64,000 bases of DNA from Miltoncostaea sp963770865 (GCA_963770865.1 CAVYRD010000012.1:186001-250000), one strand, 5' to 3'. Positions 27,421 through 40,942 are shown, numbered from the stretch's first letter. Program-made: numbers and translations. Notes: generated by a model not told the origin, from the letters alone.

Positions 27421-28620
27421 TCAGCCACCTGCCTTTGCATCAGCCAGTTTTCGCCCCGCCTCGCGGTCGAGCATCCAGTAGGCCACGGCCGGAAGGAGCG
27501 TCGCGACGGGGAGCGCCGTCCAAGAGCCTGCCATGTGGAGCGCGATCCCGCACGCGAAACCCGCCCCCCAGCAGCACAGTCCGGTGGTTCCCCACCCTGG
27601 ACGTGCGGCTTTGCCGCGGAGCGCGTGTATGGCGCAGACGGCGGCGAGCCCGGGCGCCGCGAGCGCCATCACCGTGAGCCAGCCGAGCATGAGGTCGGAG
27701 AACCCGACCGCGGCGACGACGCCCCCGACGAGGGTCACCGCGGGCATCGACACCGCCACCGGGATCGACGGCACGGCGTCGGTCAGCGACAGGCCGCCCG
27801 ACCAGATGTTGGTCAGCACCGACCCGGTGAAGCCGAGGGCCACGAACAGGTACGCGACCTCGGGGCTGCCGAGGCGCCGCAGCACGTCGGCCAGGTCCCA
27901 GGTGCCCGTGGCCGCCTGCAGGGCCGCGCCGGCGATCGCGAACACGAACAGGGGGATCACGAGCCCGGTCAGCGCGCACCACACCACCTGGCGGGTGCGG
28001 GCGAGGTCGTGCGTGAAGTCGGGCGTCCGCAGCGAGAAGGCCGCCCCATAGCCCACCACCAGCACCACTGCGCTCGCGAAGCTCATCGGCTCGCTGCCGG
28101 CCTGGCCCCCCGAGAGCGTGAACGGCGCGTCGGCGAAGGCCCGGTGCAGGCCGTAGGCCGCGAGCCCGGTGGTGGCGAGCCCGGCCACGAGCGCCGACCA
28201 CGACAGCGCGCCGAGCCCCGCGCGCGCCACGCCGAGCATGATCGCCGCGAACAGCGCCACGCCCGCGACGTCGGGGATGCCCACCAGGCGCCCGAGCGCC
28301 ACGCCGGCCACGCCGACGTTGACGCCGAACCAGCCGATCATCATGAGCAGCATCGCCACCGAGGCCGTGCGCCGGCTGCCGGTCTCCCCGAGCGGGCCCG
28401 CCGTCAGCGCGCTCAGGGTCCGGCCGGTGCGCTGGCCGAGGATCCCCTGGCCGATGGCGAGCGCCGCCAGCAGCGCGACTCCCACCGCGAGCGCCGCCAC
28501 CAGCTCGCCGCCGCGCAGGCCCTCGCCCACGCCGCCGCCGGTCATGAGGGCGGCCGGGCTCGTGCCGATGCCGACCCACGGACCCACCCGCCGGATCCAG
28601 CCCCCCTCGCCCCGGTCCAT
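27421..28620 (-). CDS. Purine-cytosine permease-like transporter (NCS1/CodB type)
   Basis: 399 residues with about twelve spans. GPWVGIGTSPAALM at the N-terminus, MIGWFGVNVGVAG and RTPDFTHDLAR in the middle fit the CodB branch of nucleobase:cation symporters. A nucleobase or related solute is likely, but substrate is not readable. It is cotranscribed with pckA by spacing, which has no obvious functional link. Confidence 0.75.
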   Translation of the reverse strand: MDRGEGGWIRRVGPWVGIGTSPAALMTGGGVGEGLRGGELVAALAVGVALLAALAIGQGILGQRTGRTLSALTAGPLGETGSRRTASVAMLLMMIGWFGVNVGVAGVALGRLVGIPDVAGVALFAAIMLGVARAGLGALSWSALVAGLATTGLAAYGLHRAFADAPFTLSGGQAGSEPMSFASAVVLVVGYGAAFSLRTPDFTHDLARTRQVVWCALTGLVIPLFVFAIAGAALQAATGTWDLADVLRRLGSPEVAYLFVALGFTGSVLTNIWSGGLSLTDAVPSIPVAVSMPAVTLVGGVVAAVGFSDLMLGWLTVMALAAPGLAAVCAIHALRGKAARPGWGTTGLCCWGAGFACGIALHMAGSWTALPVATLLPAVAYWMLDREAGRKLADAKAGG

Positions 28621-28671
28621 CCCGGCATGGTAGTGCCGCGTGGCGCGGCACTCGGGCGGTATCGTGCGGCC

Positions 28672-29439
28672 GTGGGCGAGCGCACCTCCTACGAGCCCGG
28701 CACGTTCTGCTGGACCGACCTCGCCGCCCGCGACGCGGCCGAGGCCTCGGGCTTCTACTCGGGCCTCTTCGGCTGGGAGTCCGAGGAGATCCCCGGCTCG
28801 GGCGGCTACCTGCTCATGAGGCGCGACGGCGCGGTGGTCTGCGGCATCCACGCGATGGGCGCCGGCGCGGCGCCCGGCGTGCTGCCCTCGTGGACGTCCT
28901 ACGTCTCGGTGGAGGACGCGGCCGCGACGGCCGCGCGCGTCGCCGGGCTGGGCGGCCGCGTGGTGCGCGAGCCGGTCGCGGTGGAGGGCCTCGGCAGCTC
29001 GGCGATCGTGGCCGACCCGCAGGGCGCGCGCTTCGGCCTGTGGCAGCCGGACGGGTTCATCGGCGCCCAGCGGGTCAACGACGTCGGCGCCATGGTGCTC
29101 AACCAGCTCAACACGCCCGACCCGATGGCGGCGGCCGCCTTCTACATCGGCCTCTTCCCGTGGGAGATCTCCCAGGTGGCGCCCGACCCGGCCCCGTACT
29201 GGGGCATCACGAACCGGGGCTCCCTGAACGGGGGGATGATGCGCCAGCCCCCGCCGGCGCCGCCGAACTGGCTCGTCTACTTCACCAGCGAGGACCTCGA
29301 CGGCTCCGACGCGCTGATCGTCAACATGGGCGGCGAGGCCGTGGTGCCGCCGATGGACATCCAGTCGGGGCGGATCATGGTCGCGCGCGACCCGTGGTAC
29401 GCCTTCTTCGCGCTCTTCGAGGGGGCCGTCGATCCGTAG
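28672..29439 (+). CDS. Tandem VOC (glyoxalase-fold) protein
   Basis: 255 residues from GTG. Two glyoxalase modules: the first (about 8-122) has PGTFCWTDLAARDAAEASGFYSGLFGW and ends at FGLWQP; the second (about 130-252) has LNTPDPMAAAAFYIGLFPW and ends near FALFEGA. This two-domain form resembles the CFP-30/antibiotic-resistance-like VOC proteins of actinobacteria. Ligand unknown. Confidence 0.85.
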   Translation: MGERTSYEPGTFCWTDLAARDAAEASGFYSGLFGWESEEIPGSGGYLLMRRDGAVVCGIHAMGAGAAPGVLPSWTSYVSVEDAAATAARVAGLGGRVVREPVAVEGLGSSAIVADPQGARFGLWQPDGFIGAQRVNDVGAMVLNQLNTPDPMAAAAFYIGLFPWEISQVAPDPAPYWGITNRGSLNGGMMRQPPPAPPNWLVYFTSEDLDGSDALIVNMGGEAVVPPMDIQSGRIMVARDPWYAFFALFEGAVDP

Positions 29440-29473
29440 GGACGAGCTCGCCGGCCTCGGCGTCCAGCTCCCC

Positions 29474-29962
29474 GTGCTTCCGACCATCGTCCTGGGCTCC
29501 CTGCCCGGCGGCGCGGGCTGGTCGGCGCGGCTGGCGCGCATCGGGCTCGACGTCACCGCCAGCGGCGCCGCGGAGGACACCGCCGCCACACTCGCCGAGG
29601 CCCGCGAGGCGGCGCCCCACCTGGCCCTGAAGGCGCGCGTCGCGGACGCGGACGCGCTCGACGGGCGCCGCGGTCTCGTCGTGGAGACCGCCGGCCCGGT
29701 CCCGCCCGGGCTCTACCGCCTGGGGCCCGACGAGGAACTGGTGCGCGCGGTGGCCGCCGACGAGCACATCGAGGACGTCATGGACGTCGCGCGCCACGTG
29801 CTGGGGCACGCACGCGCCGGCGTCCCCTCGGCCCTCTGGGTCGTCGCGGGGCCGGGCCTCGACGCCCTGCCCGAGGCGATCGTCGAGGAGAAGCTCGAGA
29901 TCCTCGTCACGGGCGCCCGCCAGGCGCGGCTGTACCTCGCCAAGGAGCAGTTCGAGATCTGA
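29474..29962 (+). CDS. Small protein resembling truncated MetE/UROD-fold C-terminus
   Basis: 162 residues from GTG. PTIVLGSLPGGAGW near the start recalls the VGSLPRP opening of MetE-like C-terminal domains, and the end (LWVVAGPGLDALPEAIVEEKLEILVTGAR) recalls the WLNPDCGLK helix-rich end, but the Zn-binding His/Cys residues are missing and the middle is short. It may be a diverged, non-catalytic relative. The 3' third overlaps the PAP2 reading frame on the other strand. Frame is open upstream without a canonical start. Confidence 0.5.
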   Translation: MLPTIVLGSLPGGAGWSARLARIGLDVTASGAAEDTAATLAEAREAAPHLALKARVADADALDGRRGLVVETAGPVPPGLYRLGPDEELVRAVAADEHIEDVMDVARHVLGHARAGVPSALWVVAGPGLDALPEAIVEEKLEILVTGARQARLYLAKEQFEI

Positions 29963-30678
29963 ACCCGGGGCGCGAGCCACACGGCCGCGCCGCCGAGGGC
30001 CATCGCCAGCCCGCCCGCGATCGCGTCGATCACGTAGTGGTTGGCGGTGCCGACGATCACGAGGAAGACGAAGGCCGGGTAGGCCAGCGCCAGGGCGCGC
30101 ACCCAGAGCGGGCGCACGAGCCACGCGGTGACGACCCCGACCAGCGCCGCATAGCCGAAGTGCATGGACGGCACGGCCGCGTAGGGGTTGAACCAGCCCG
30201 AGAGCACGCCGCCGTGCAGGTCAACGTCGCTCACCCGGCTCAGCGTGTCCACGAAGCCCTCGCGGCTGCCCGCCAGCCGCGGCGGCGCGACCGGGAAGGT
30301 CATGAAGACGAGCAGCGCCAGGCCGTTGGCGACCAGGAAGGCGTTCCGCACCGCCGCGTAGGCCGGCCGGCGGTACCGGTAGAGCCAGACGAAGAAGAGC
30401 GGGGTCACGACCCAGTGGGCCGTGAGGTAGAAGAGGTTGAGGACCTCGACGAGCTCCACGTGCGGCAGCACGCGCGCCTGGATCGCCGTCTCGACGAACA
30501 GTCCCGTGCCCTTCTCCACGTGGATCAGGGCACGGGCGTTCTCGAAGGCCGTCGCCGGGCTGCCGATGACCAGCGCGCGCGAGGCCTGGTAGACGAGGAG
30601 CGCGAGCGCGAAGATCCCGACCTCGGCCATCCAGGCCGGCGGCCGGTGGTGGCGCATCGATGTCGTCGTGCGGAGCAT
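29713..30678 (-). CDS. PAP2/inositolphosphotransferase-like membrane phosphatase
   Basis: Up to 321 residues. Six-span PAP2 core with FMTFPVAPPRLAGSREGFVD, AAVPSMHFGYAALVGV (catalytic-domain PSxHxxxA) and a later GTANHYVIDAIAGGLA (HxxxD), the phosphatase signature. The conserved protein ends near WLAPRVQIS at about 29958; the remaining ~80 Ser/Arg/Thr-rich residues are antisense to the convergent gene and look like read-through of a lost stop. Acts on membrane lipid phosphates. Start uncertain among three in-frame ATGs. Confidence 0.75.
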   Translation of the reverse strand: MLRTTTSMRHHRPPAWMAEVGIFALALLVYQASRALVIGSPATAFENARALIHVEKGTGLFVETAIQARVLPHVELVEVLNLFYLTAHWVVTPLFFVWLYRYRRPAYAAVRNAFLVANGLALLVFMTFPVAPPRLAGSREGFVDTLSRVSDVDLHGGVLSGWFNPYAAVPSMHFGYAALVGVVTAWLVRPLWVRALALAYPAFVFLVIVGTANHYVIDAIAGGLAMALGGAAVWLAPRVQISNCSLARYSRAWRAPVTRISSFSSTIASGRASRPGPATTQRAEGTPARACPSTWRATSMTSSMCSSAATARTSSSSGPRR

Positions 30679-30784
30679 GGGCGGAAGCCTCGCGCGTCGC
30701 CGCCGGCTGCGCATAGGGGGGACACCCCAATCCGTACCCCTGAATTAAGCGCGCCGGACCCCCCAGGGGCTACGCGCGGCTCCA

Positions 30785-32197
30785 GTGGATGGTGACGCAT
30801 ACCTGTTGGTCTTCGGTGCCTTCCTGCTCACCGCGGGAACGCTCGCGGACCGCATCGGCCGCAAGCGGATGCTCCAGGCCGGCATCGTCGTGTTCGGCAC
30901 CGCGAGCCTCCTGGCCGGCCTCTCCGCAACCGCGAACCAACTGATCGCGTGCCGCGCGGTGATGGGCCTGGGCGCGGCGCTCATCATGCCCGCGACGCTC
31001 TCCACGATCACCGCCGTGTTCCCGCGCGACGAGCGCGGAAAGGCGATCGGGATCTGGGCGGGCATCGCGGCGGTGGGCATCGGGCTCGGACCGCTGGTCG
31101 GCGGGCTGTTGCTGCGCTGGTTCGACTGGGGCTCCGTCTTCTTCGTCAACGTGCCGATCGCGGTGGTCGCGCTGCTGGCGGGCATCGCCCTGGTGCCGGA
31201 GAGCCGCGATCCGAACCCCGGCAGGTTCGACCTGCTCGGCGCCGGCCTCTCCTCCACCGCGATGATCGCCCTGATCGCCGCGATCATCGAGGCTCCGACG
31301 CGCGGATGGCTCGACGCGCCGGTGCTCGCCGGCTTCGGGGCGGCCGTCGTCCTGTCGGTCGCCTTCATCGCGTGGGAGATGCACGCGCCCGATCCCATGC
31401 TGGACCTCGCATACCTCCGTGAGCCCCGGTTCAGCGTGAGCTCGCTCGCCGTGGCCGCGTCGGGCTTCGCCCTGATGGGCGGCATGTTCGTCCTGACGCT
31501 CTACCTCCAGGTGACCAAGGGCTACTCGGCGCTCGAGGCCGGATCCGCCATGACGCCGATCGCCGCGGGAATCATCATCGGGGCGGCTCGAAGCGACGCC
31601 CTGGTGCGCCGCGCGGGCGCCGCGCGCGTCGTCGCCGTCGGCCTCGCGGTGATGGCCGCCAGCCTCCTGGCGACCTTCACCTGGTCGCCCGTCACCGCCT
31701 ACGGGGTGGTCGCGGCCGCGTTCTTCTTCCTCGCCCTCGGGATGGGGCTGGTCAACGCCCCCGGGACGGATCTCACCATGGCCTCGGTCCCGGAGGAGAA
31801 GGCGGGCATCGCCTCCGGCGTCAACAGCATCGCCCGCCAGGTCGGCGGGGCTCTCGGCGTGGCCATCGCCGGCTCCGTCGCGACCTCCGTGTACGCCGCG
31901 AAGCTCGACGACTCCGCCCTGCCGGGACCGGCCCGGGGGGCCGCGGACGACTCGGTGGCGGCGGCGCACGTCGTCGGCGCCGGGCTGCCGCGGGGCGCGG
32001 GCCACACCCTCGTCGCCACGGCCGACCGCGCGTGGACCGACGCCCTCGCGGTCGGGGTTGCGCCGGCGGCCGGCATCGCCCTGCTCGTGGCCGTCATGGT
32101 CCTCCGCCGGCTCCCCGGCCGGCGGCGTGCCGTCCGCGAGCACGGGTCCGCGGCCGCTCCGTCCCGTCGCGCCGTGCAGGGCGGGAGGGCCGGCTGA
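30785..32197 (+). pseudogene. MFS drug-efflux transporter, 5'-truncated (EmrB/DHA2-like)
   Basis: 470 residues from the first in-frame GTG. DAYLLVFGAFLLTAGTLADRIGRKRML is the TM2-motif A block of 14-span MFS exporters; in intact homologues it is preceded by TM1 and VNVALPxIQ. Here LQWMV is visible in a neighbouring frame just upstream, then homology stops and a TGA follows, so about 50 residues including TM1 are missing. The rest to the C-terminus is intact. It may be a truncated, possibly transferred remnant. It overlaps the NDH-2 start by TGATG. Confidence 0.6.
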
Positions 32198-33637
32198 TGG
32201 CAACCGAGACCGGGGGCGTCATGCGGTTCGCCGCTCACGTCCATCCGACCCCGGCGATCGCGGACGCGATCGCCGGCATCTCCCGCCGGTCCGCGCCGCT
32301 CCACCGCGTGGTGATCGTCGGAGGCGGGTTCGGAGGGCTCCGCGCCGCGCGCGCCCTGCGCCACGCGCCCGTGGCGGTGACCCTGATCGACAAGCGCAAC
32401 TTCCACCTCTTCGAGCCGCTGCTCTACCAGGTGGCGACCGGCGCGCTGTCGGCCGCCGAGGTGGCGACCCCGTTGCGCGGGATCGTGAAGCGCCAGCGCA
32501 ACGCACGGGTGCTGCTCGGCGAGGTCGTGGACGTTGACGTCGCCCGTCGTCGCCTCGTCCTGGACGGCCTCGCGAGCGGATCCGCCGGCGGCGAGGTCCC
32601 GTACGACTCGCTGATCGTGGCGGCGGGTGCGCAGCATGCGTACTTCGGCCACGACGAGTGGGAGGAGCGCGCCCCGGGCCTCAAGACGCTCGAGGACGCG
32701 CTCGAGCTGCGCCGACGCCTCCTGCTCGCGTTCGAGGCGGCGGAGGAGGAGCCCGACGCTGCCCGCCGGGCCGCATGGCTGACCTTCGTCGTGGTGGGGG
32801 CCGGCCCCACCGGCGTCGAGATGGCCGGCCAGATCGCCGAGATCGCCCGGAAGACGCTCCCCCGCGATTTCCGCGCGATCGACCCGCGCGAGGCGAGGGT
32901 CGTGGTCGTCGAGCTGGGCGATCGGCCCGCTCAGGATGTACCACCCCCACCTCTCCGAGGCCGCCCGCCGGTCGCTGCACGGACTCGGGGTGAGTGTGCG
33001 CACCGGCAGTCAGGTCGTCGACATCGACGATCGGTTCGTCACGGTCACTGGGCCCCGATGGGGGAGCTCGAACGGATCGAGGCCCGGACGATCGTCTGGG
33101 CCGCCGGCGTCCAGGCGTCGGGGCTGGGCGCCCTGCTCGCGCGGGCGACGGGTGCGGCTCTCGACCGGTCGGGCCGTGTGGGCGTCGAGGCGGATCTCAC
33201 GCTGCCGGGCCACCCGAGGTCTTCGTCCTCGGCGACATGGCGAGCCTCGCGGATCCAGCGGACGGGACGACCGCTACCGGGCGTGGCGCCGGTGGCGATG
33301 CAGCAGGGCAGGTTCGCCGCCGCGACGATCGTGGCGCGCCTCGCGTGGCGGCCGGCGGCCCCGGGCATTCCGCTATCGGGACAAGGGCGACCTCGCGACG
33401 ATCGGGCGCGGGCGGGCGGTCGCGCAGATCGGCCCGGTCAGGATGGCAGGCCTGCCGGCGTGGCTGGCGTGGGCCGGCATACACCTCGTCTACCTGGTCG
33501 GCTGTCCAGAACCGCCTGATCGTGCTGACGCGGTGGTCGATCAGCGTCCTCACCGGCGGCCGCGGCGCGCGGGTGATCTGGTCGCGCGGCGGCGGGCTCG
33601 GACCCGGAGGGCCCGGCCGCCGGAGTTTTGCGGATGA
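32197..33637 (+). CDS. ndh: Type II NADH:quinone oxidoreductase-like flavoprotein (heavily frameshifted)
   Basis: About 480 residues if six or seven single-base changes are corrected. FAD site VVIVGGGFGGLRAARAL, FHLFEPLLYQVATGALSA, NADH site FVVVGAGPTGVEMAGQIAE, then in other frames RMYHPHLSEAARRSLHGLGV, LPGHPEVFVLGDMASL, GVAPVAMQQGRFAA, FRYRDKGDLATIGR and LVYLVGCQNRLIVL. These are in order and complete, so the protein is real NDH-2; breaks lie near 32929, 33041-33055, 33213, 33262, 33366 and 33495. Electron entry to menaquinone. End is approximate. Either an error-rich stretch or a decaying gene. Confidence 0.75.
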
Positions 33638-33671
33638 GTGCAGGTGGGCTGTGCGCACGCGCTTGTATGAC

Positions 33672-33678
33672 TTTTTTT
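33672..33678 (+). terminator. Seven-T tract after NDH-2
   Basis: A run of T at 33672-33678 is very unusual in this GC-rich window. It follows GC-rich self-complementary bases (GTGCGCAC) but no stem of convincing length. It lies in the 55-nt gap between convergent ndh and metH. Confidence 0.25.
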
Positions 33679-33692
33679 CGCCCTGCCGGGGG

Positions 33693-37403
<3,711 letters not shown>

Positions 37404-37413
37404 CCCGGGGAGG

Positions 37414-37629
37414 TTAGCGCCCGCGCCCCGCACCGCCCGGCGGGTTCAGGACCCGGGCCACGACCGGACCGGCCACGATGCCGGCGAGCACGATCCCCGC
37501 GGCGATGTAGCCCAGCGTCTCGTCGTCGGTGGCCACGGCGATCATCCCGAGCGGCGCCGCGATCGCGCAGGTGGTCACCAGGCGGATCGTCTTCTCGGCG
37601 CGCGGCGACAGGCGACGCAGGAAGCCCAT
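37414..37629 (-). CDS. Small two-span membrane protein
   Basis: 71 residues, start ATG overlapping the fabF2 stop (TGATG). An Arg/Lys-rich N-terminus (RRLSPRAEKTIR) precedes two hydrophobic helices (about 18-33 and 40-57) and a basic tail. Not recognised. Its tight coupling to a ketosynthase gene and to metH downstream suggests it is expressed with them; a membrane-tethering role is only a guess. Confidence 0.6.
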   Translation of the reverse strand: MGFLRRLSPRAEKTIRLVTTCAIAAPLGMIAVATDDETLGYIAAGIVLAGIVAGPVVARVLNPPGGAGRGR

Positions 37630-38894
37630 CAGGCCTCCGCCTCGTCGACCTTTGTCAGCGCGAGCACGGCGTTGTGGCCGCCCAGGCCGTAGCTGGCCGA
37701 CAGCGCGACGCGCACGTCGGCCTCGCGCGCCTCGTTGGCGACGTGGTCGACGCCCTCGCACTCGGGATCGACCGTGTGCAGGTTGATCGTGGGCGGCAGC
37801 ACGCCCTCGTGGACGGCGAGGGCGGTGATGGCGGCCTCGAGGGCCCCGGTGGCGCCCATGCAGTGGCCGTGCATCGACTTGGTGGCGCTCACGGCCACGC
37901 GCGTGGCGACCTCCTCGCCCAGCACCAGCTTCAGCATCCGCACCTCGGCCGGGTCGCCGGGCTTGCTCGCGCCGCCGTGGGCGTTCACGTGGTCCACGTC
38001 CTCGGGCGCCAGGCCCGCGTCGTCCAGCGCGGCGCGCACCGCGCGGGCCTGCGCCGTCCCGTCCGGGTCCGGGTCGGTCAGGTGGTGCGCGTCGGCGCTC
38101 GCGCCGTAGCCGGCCACCTCGCAGAGGATCCGCGCGCCGCGCGCCAGGGCGTCCTCCAGGCGCTCCAGCACCACCACGGCGCCGGCCTCGCCCACCAGGA
38201 AGCCGTCGCGCTCCTGGTCGAAGGGCCGCGCCGCGCTCGCTGGGTCGTCGTTGCGGTGCGAGAGCACGCGCATCGCGTCGAAGCCGGCCACGAAGAACGG
38301 GGAGATCAGGGTGTCGCCGCCACCGGCGAGCATCGCGCGGGCGTCGCCGCGCCGGATGGTCTCGGTGGCGACGCCGATCGCGTCGGTCCCGGCCGCGCAG
38401 GCGGTGCAGACGGCGGTCACGGGGCCGCGCAGCCCGAGCTCGATCGACACCTGGCCGGCGCCCATGTTGGCCACGCTCAGGGGGATCGCGAAGGGCGAGA
38501 CCCGGTCCGGGCCGCGCTCCAGCATCACCCGGTGCTGCTCCTCGCGCGAGATCGTGCCCGAGCCGCCGTTGCCGATGATCGCCCCGATGCCGGCGCCGTC
38601 GTCGTCGATCGGCGAGCCCTGAGTCGGCCACCGCCAGGCGGGCGGCCGCGACGGCGAGCTGGGCGTAGCGGTCCATGCGGCGCGCGGCCTTGCGGTCCAT
38701 GAAGTCGCCGGGCTCGAAGCCGTCGACCTCGCAGGCCATCCGGACGCCGTAGTCGGTCGTGTCGAAGAGCGTGATCAGCCCGGCGCCCGAGCGCCCGGCC
38801 ACCACGGACGCCACATCTCCTCGCGGCCGATGCCGAGGGGGCTGGCGACGCCGATGCCGGTCATCACCACGCGCACGCGGCCGTCGCCGTTCAC
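37629..38894 (-). CDS. Beta-ketoacyl-ACP synthase II, second copy (two frameshifts)
   Basis: About 421 residues over three frame segments. N-terminus MTGIGVASPLGIGREEMW; middle RKAARRMDRYAQLAVAAAR; then CTACAAGTDAIG (catalytic Cys), NAHGGASKPGDP (first His; the usual GTST is GGAS) and KSMHGHCMGATGA (Lys and second His). All catalytic residues survive, so it is an active-type KAS, not a chain-length factor. One deletion near 38805 and one insertion near 38604 are inferred. GTG start overlaps the fabF1 stop (GTGA). Confidence 0.85.
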
Positions 38895-40147
38895 GCGTCC
38901 CTCGGCTTGGTGAACGCCAGCACGGCGTTGTGGCCGCCGAAGCCGAACGAGTTGGAGAGGGCCACGTCCACGCGCGCCTCGCGCGCCTCGCCGATCACGT
39001 GGTCGACGCCGGCGCAGGCCTCGTCGAGCGCCTCGACGTTGATCGTCGGCGGCACGCGGTCCTCCTTCACCGCCAGCGCGGCGAGCACGGCCTCGAAGCC
39101 GCCCGCGGCGCCCATGCCGTGGCCGTGCATCGACTTGGTGGAGGACACCATCAGCCGCCCGGCGCGCTCGTCGCCCACGAGCCGGCGGATGGCGCCGATC
39201 TCGACCGGGTCGCCCGCCGGGGTCGAGGTGCCGTGGGCGTTGACGTAGTCGACGTCCGCCGCGTCGAGGCCCCCGCGCTCCAGCGCCCCGCGCATCGCCG
39301 CGACCTGCCAGCGGCCGCTCGGGTCGGGCTCGGTGAGGTGGTAGGCGTCGCTGCTCGCGCCGTAGCCGGCCAGCTCGCAGACGATCTCCGCGCCGCGCTC
39401 GCGCGCGTGCTCCAGGCTCTCCAGCACGAGCACGCCGGCGCCCTCGGCCGAGACGAAGCCGTCGCGGTCCACGTCGAACGGGCGGCTGGCGCGCTCGGGC
39501 GCGTCGTTGCGGCGCGAGAGGGCCCGTGTCGCGTCGAGGCCCGCCATGCAGTAGGCCGTGACCCCGGCCTCGGTGCCGCCCGCCACCATCACGTCGGCCG
39601 CGCCGCGCCGGATGACGGCCGCCGCCTCGCCGATGCCGTGGTTGCCCGACGCGCAGGCGGTGACCACGCACGAGCTGGGCCCGCGCAGGCCGAGCTGCAT
39701 CGAGACGTGCCCGGCGGACATGTTCACGATCGTCATCGGGATCATCAGCGGCGAGGCCCGGTCGGGGCCGCGCTCCAGCAGGAGGCGATGGTTCTCCTCG
39801 AACGTCTCGCTGGAGCCGTTGCCGGTGGAGATGACCGTGCCCGCGCGCGCGCCGTCGCCCTCGATCTCGAGCCCCGCGTCCTCGAGGGCCATCCGCGCCG
39901 CGGCGACGGCGAACTGGCTCGCGCGGTCCATGCGGCGCGCGGCGCGGTGGTCGATGCCGTGCTCGGCCGGGTCGAAGCCGTCGACCTCGCAGGCGATCTT
40001 GCAGTGGTGCTGGGAGGTGTCGAAGCGCGTGATCCGCCGCGCGGTGGAGGTGCCGGCCAGCGCGGCGTCCCAGGCCGCGCGCCAGCCGATGCCGAGCGGC
40101 GAGACGATGCCGAGGCCGGTGACGACGACGCGGTGCGCGTCCCTCAT
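38891..40147 (-). CDS. fabF: Beta-ketoacyl-ACP synthase II
   Basis: 418 residues, intact. VVTGLGIVSPLGIG start, VVTACASGNHGIGEA with catalytic Cys, YVNAHGTSTPAGDPVE with His, STKSMHGHGMGAAGG with Lys and His, and SNSFGFGGHNAVLAF at the end. It elongates acyl-ACP with malonyl-ACP. It overlaps fabG upstream (ATGA) and a second KAS gene downstream (GTGA). It is about 40 % similar by eye to that second copy, so the two are paralogues rather than a recent duplication. Confidence 0.95.
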   Translation of the reverse strand: MRDAHRVVVTGLGIVSPLGIGWRAAWDAALAGTSTARRITRFDTSQHHCKIACEVDGFDPAEHGIDHRAARRMDRASQFAVAAARMALEDAGLEIEGDGARAGTVISTGNGSSETFEENHRLLLERGPDRASPLMIPMTIVNMSAGHVSMQLGLRGPSSCVVTACASGNHGIGEAAAVIRRGAADVMVAGGTEAGVTAYCMAGLDATRALSRRNDAPERASRPFDVDRDGFVSAEGAGVLVLESLEHARERGAEIVCELAGYGASSDAYHLTEPDPSGRWQVAAMRGALERGGLDAADVDYVNAHGTSTPAGDPVEIGAIRRLVGDERAGRLMVSSTKSMHGHGMGAAGGFEAVLAALAVKEDRVPPTINVEALDEACAGVDHVIGEAREARVDVALSNSFGFGGHNAVLAFTKPRDA

Positions 40148-40878
40148 ATGCGGAGCCCCCCGTCCACAGCCAGCACCGTACCCGTGATGAAGGCCGACTC
40201 GTCCGAGCAGAGGAAGGCGACCGGCCCGGCGACGTCCTCCGGGGCGCCGAGCCGCCCGAGGGCGGTGGCGCCGAGCAGGTGGCCGCGGTGCTCGTCGGCC
40301 AGCACGTCGGTGAGTCGCGTGGCGATGTAGCCGGGCGCGACGGCGTTGACGCGCACGCCGCGCGGGCCGCCCTCGCGCGCCAGCGCGCGGGTGAGGCCGA
40401 TGATCCCGGCCTTGGACGCCGCGTAGTTCGCCTGGCCCGCGTTGCCCTGCACGCCCACGACCGACGACATCATCACGATGCTGCCGGAACGGCGGCGCAG
40501 CATGCCGCGCAGCGCGGCGCGGGCGATGGCCATCGTGCCGGTCAGGTTCACGTCGATCGGGTCGGTCCAGGCCTCGCCGGTCATGCGCACGGCCGGGCCG
40601 TCGCGGGTGATGCCGGCGTTGGCGACGAGCGCGTCGAGCGGCCCGAGGGCCTCCTCGACGTCCGCGACCACGGCCGGGGCGTCGTCCACGTCGCGTGCCT
40701 CCGCGCGGCGCACGTGCGCCCGGCGCCCGGCGCGCGCCACGGCGTCGGCGGCCCGCTCGGCGCCCGCGAGGTCCTGCGCATAGGTCAGGCCGACGTCGAA
40801 ACCCTGCCGCGCGAGCTCAACCGCGCACGCCGCGCCGATCCCCTTGCTCGCCCCGGTGACGAGCGCGACCGGCGGCAT
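40144..40878 (-). CDS. fabG: 3-oxoacyl-ACP reductase
   Basis: 244 residues. TGASKGIGAACAVEL cofactor loop, NAGITRD, SSVVGVQGNAGQANYAASKAG with catalytic Ser, Tyr and Lys, and FITGTVLAVDGG. NADPH-dependent reduction of 3-oxoacyl-ACP. It starts the second transcription unit of the fab cluster; a terminator-like hairpin separates it from fabD. The start at 40876-40878 has no clear Shine-Dalgarno sequence. Confidence 0.95.
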   Translation of the reverse strand: MPPVALVTGASKGIGAACAVELARQGFDVGLTYAQDLAGAERAADAVARAGRRAHVRRAEARDVDDAPAVVADVEEALGPLDALVANAGITRDGPAVRMTGEAWTDPIDVNLTGTMAIARAALRGMLRRRSGSIVMMSSVVGVQGNAGQANYAASKAGIIGLTRALAREGGPRGVRVNAVAPGYIATRLTDVLADEHRGHLLGATALGRLGAPEDVAGPVAFLCSDESAFITGTVLAVDGGLRI

Positions 40879-40920
40879 CAGTGCGTGCCATGTGACGTCG
40901 CTCGCGTTCTGGCCGGGAAA

Positions 40921-40930
40921 TCCCGCGGGA
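40921..40930. promoter_or_regulatory. 10-bp palindrome TCCCGCGGGA upstream of fabG
   Basis: A perfect palindrome 43-52 nt before the fabG start. It could be an operator in the fabG leader. No promoter boxes are obvious around it. Confidence 0.25.
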
Positions 40931-40942
40931 CAAGGACGCAGT

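Noticed and set aside
32197..33637. NDH-2 as a clear pseudogene
   Set aside because: All motifs remain in order and the breaks are mostly single extra bases in short runs, the same type as in essential genes here; kept as a CDS with a warning.
37404..37413. Cobalamin riboswitch before metH
   Set aside because: Only 10 nt separate metH from the upstream gene, and no B12-box-like sequence was seen there.
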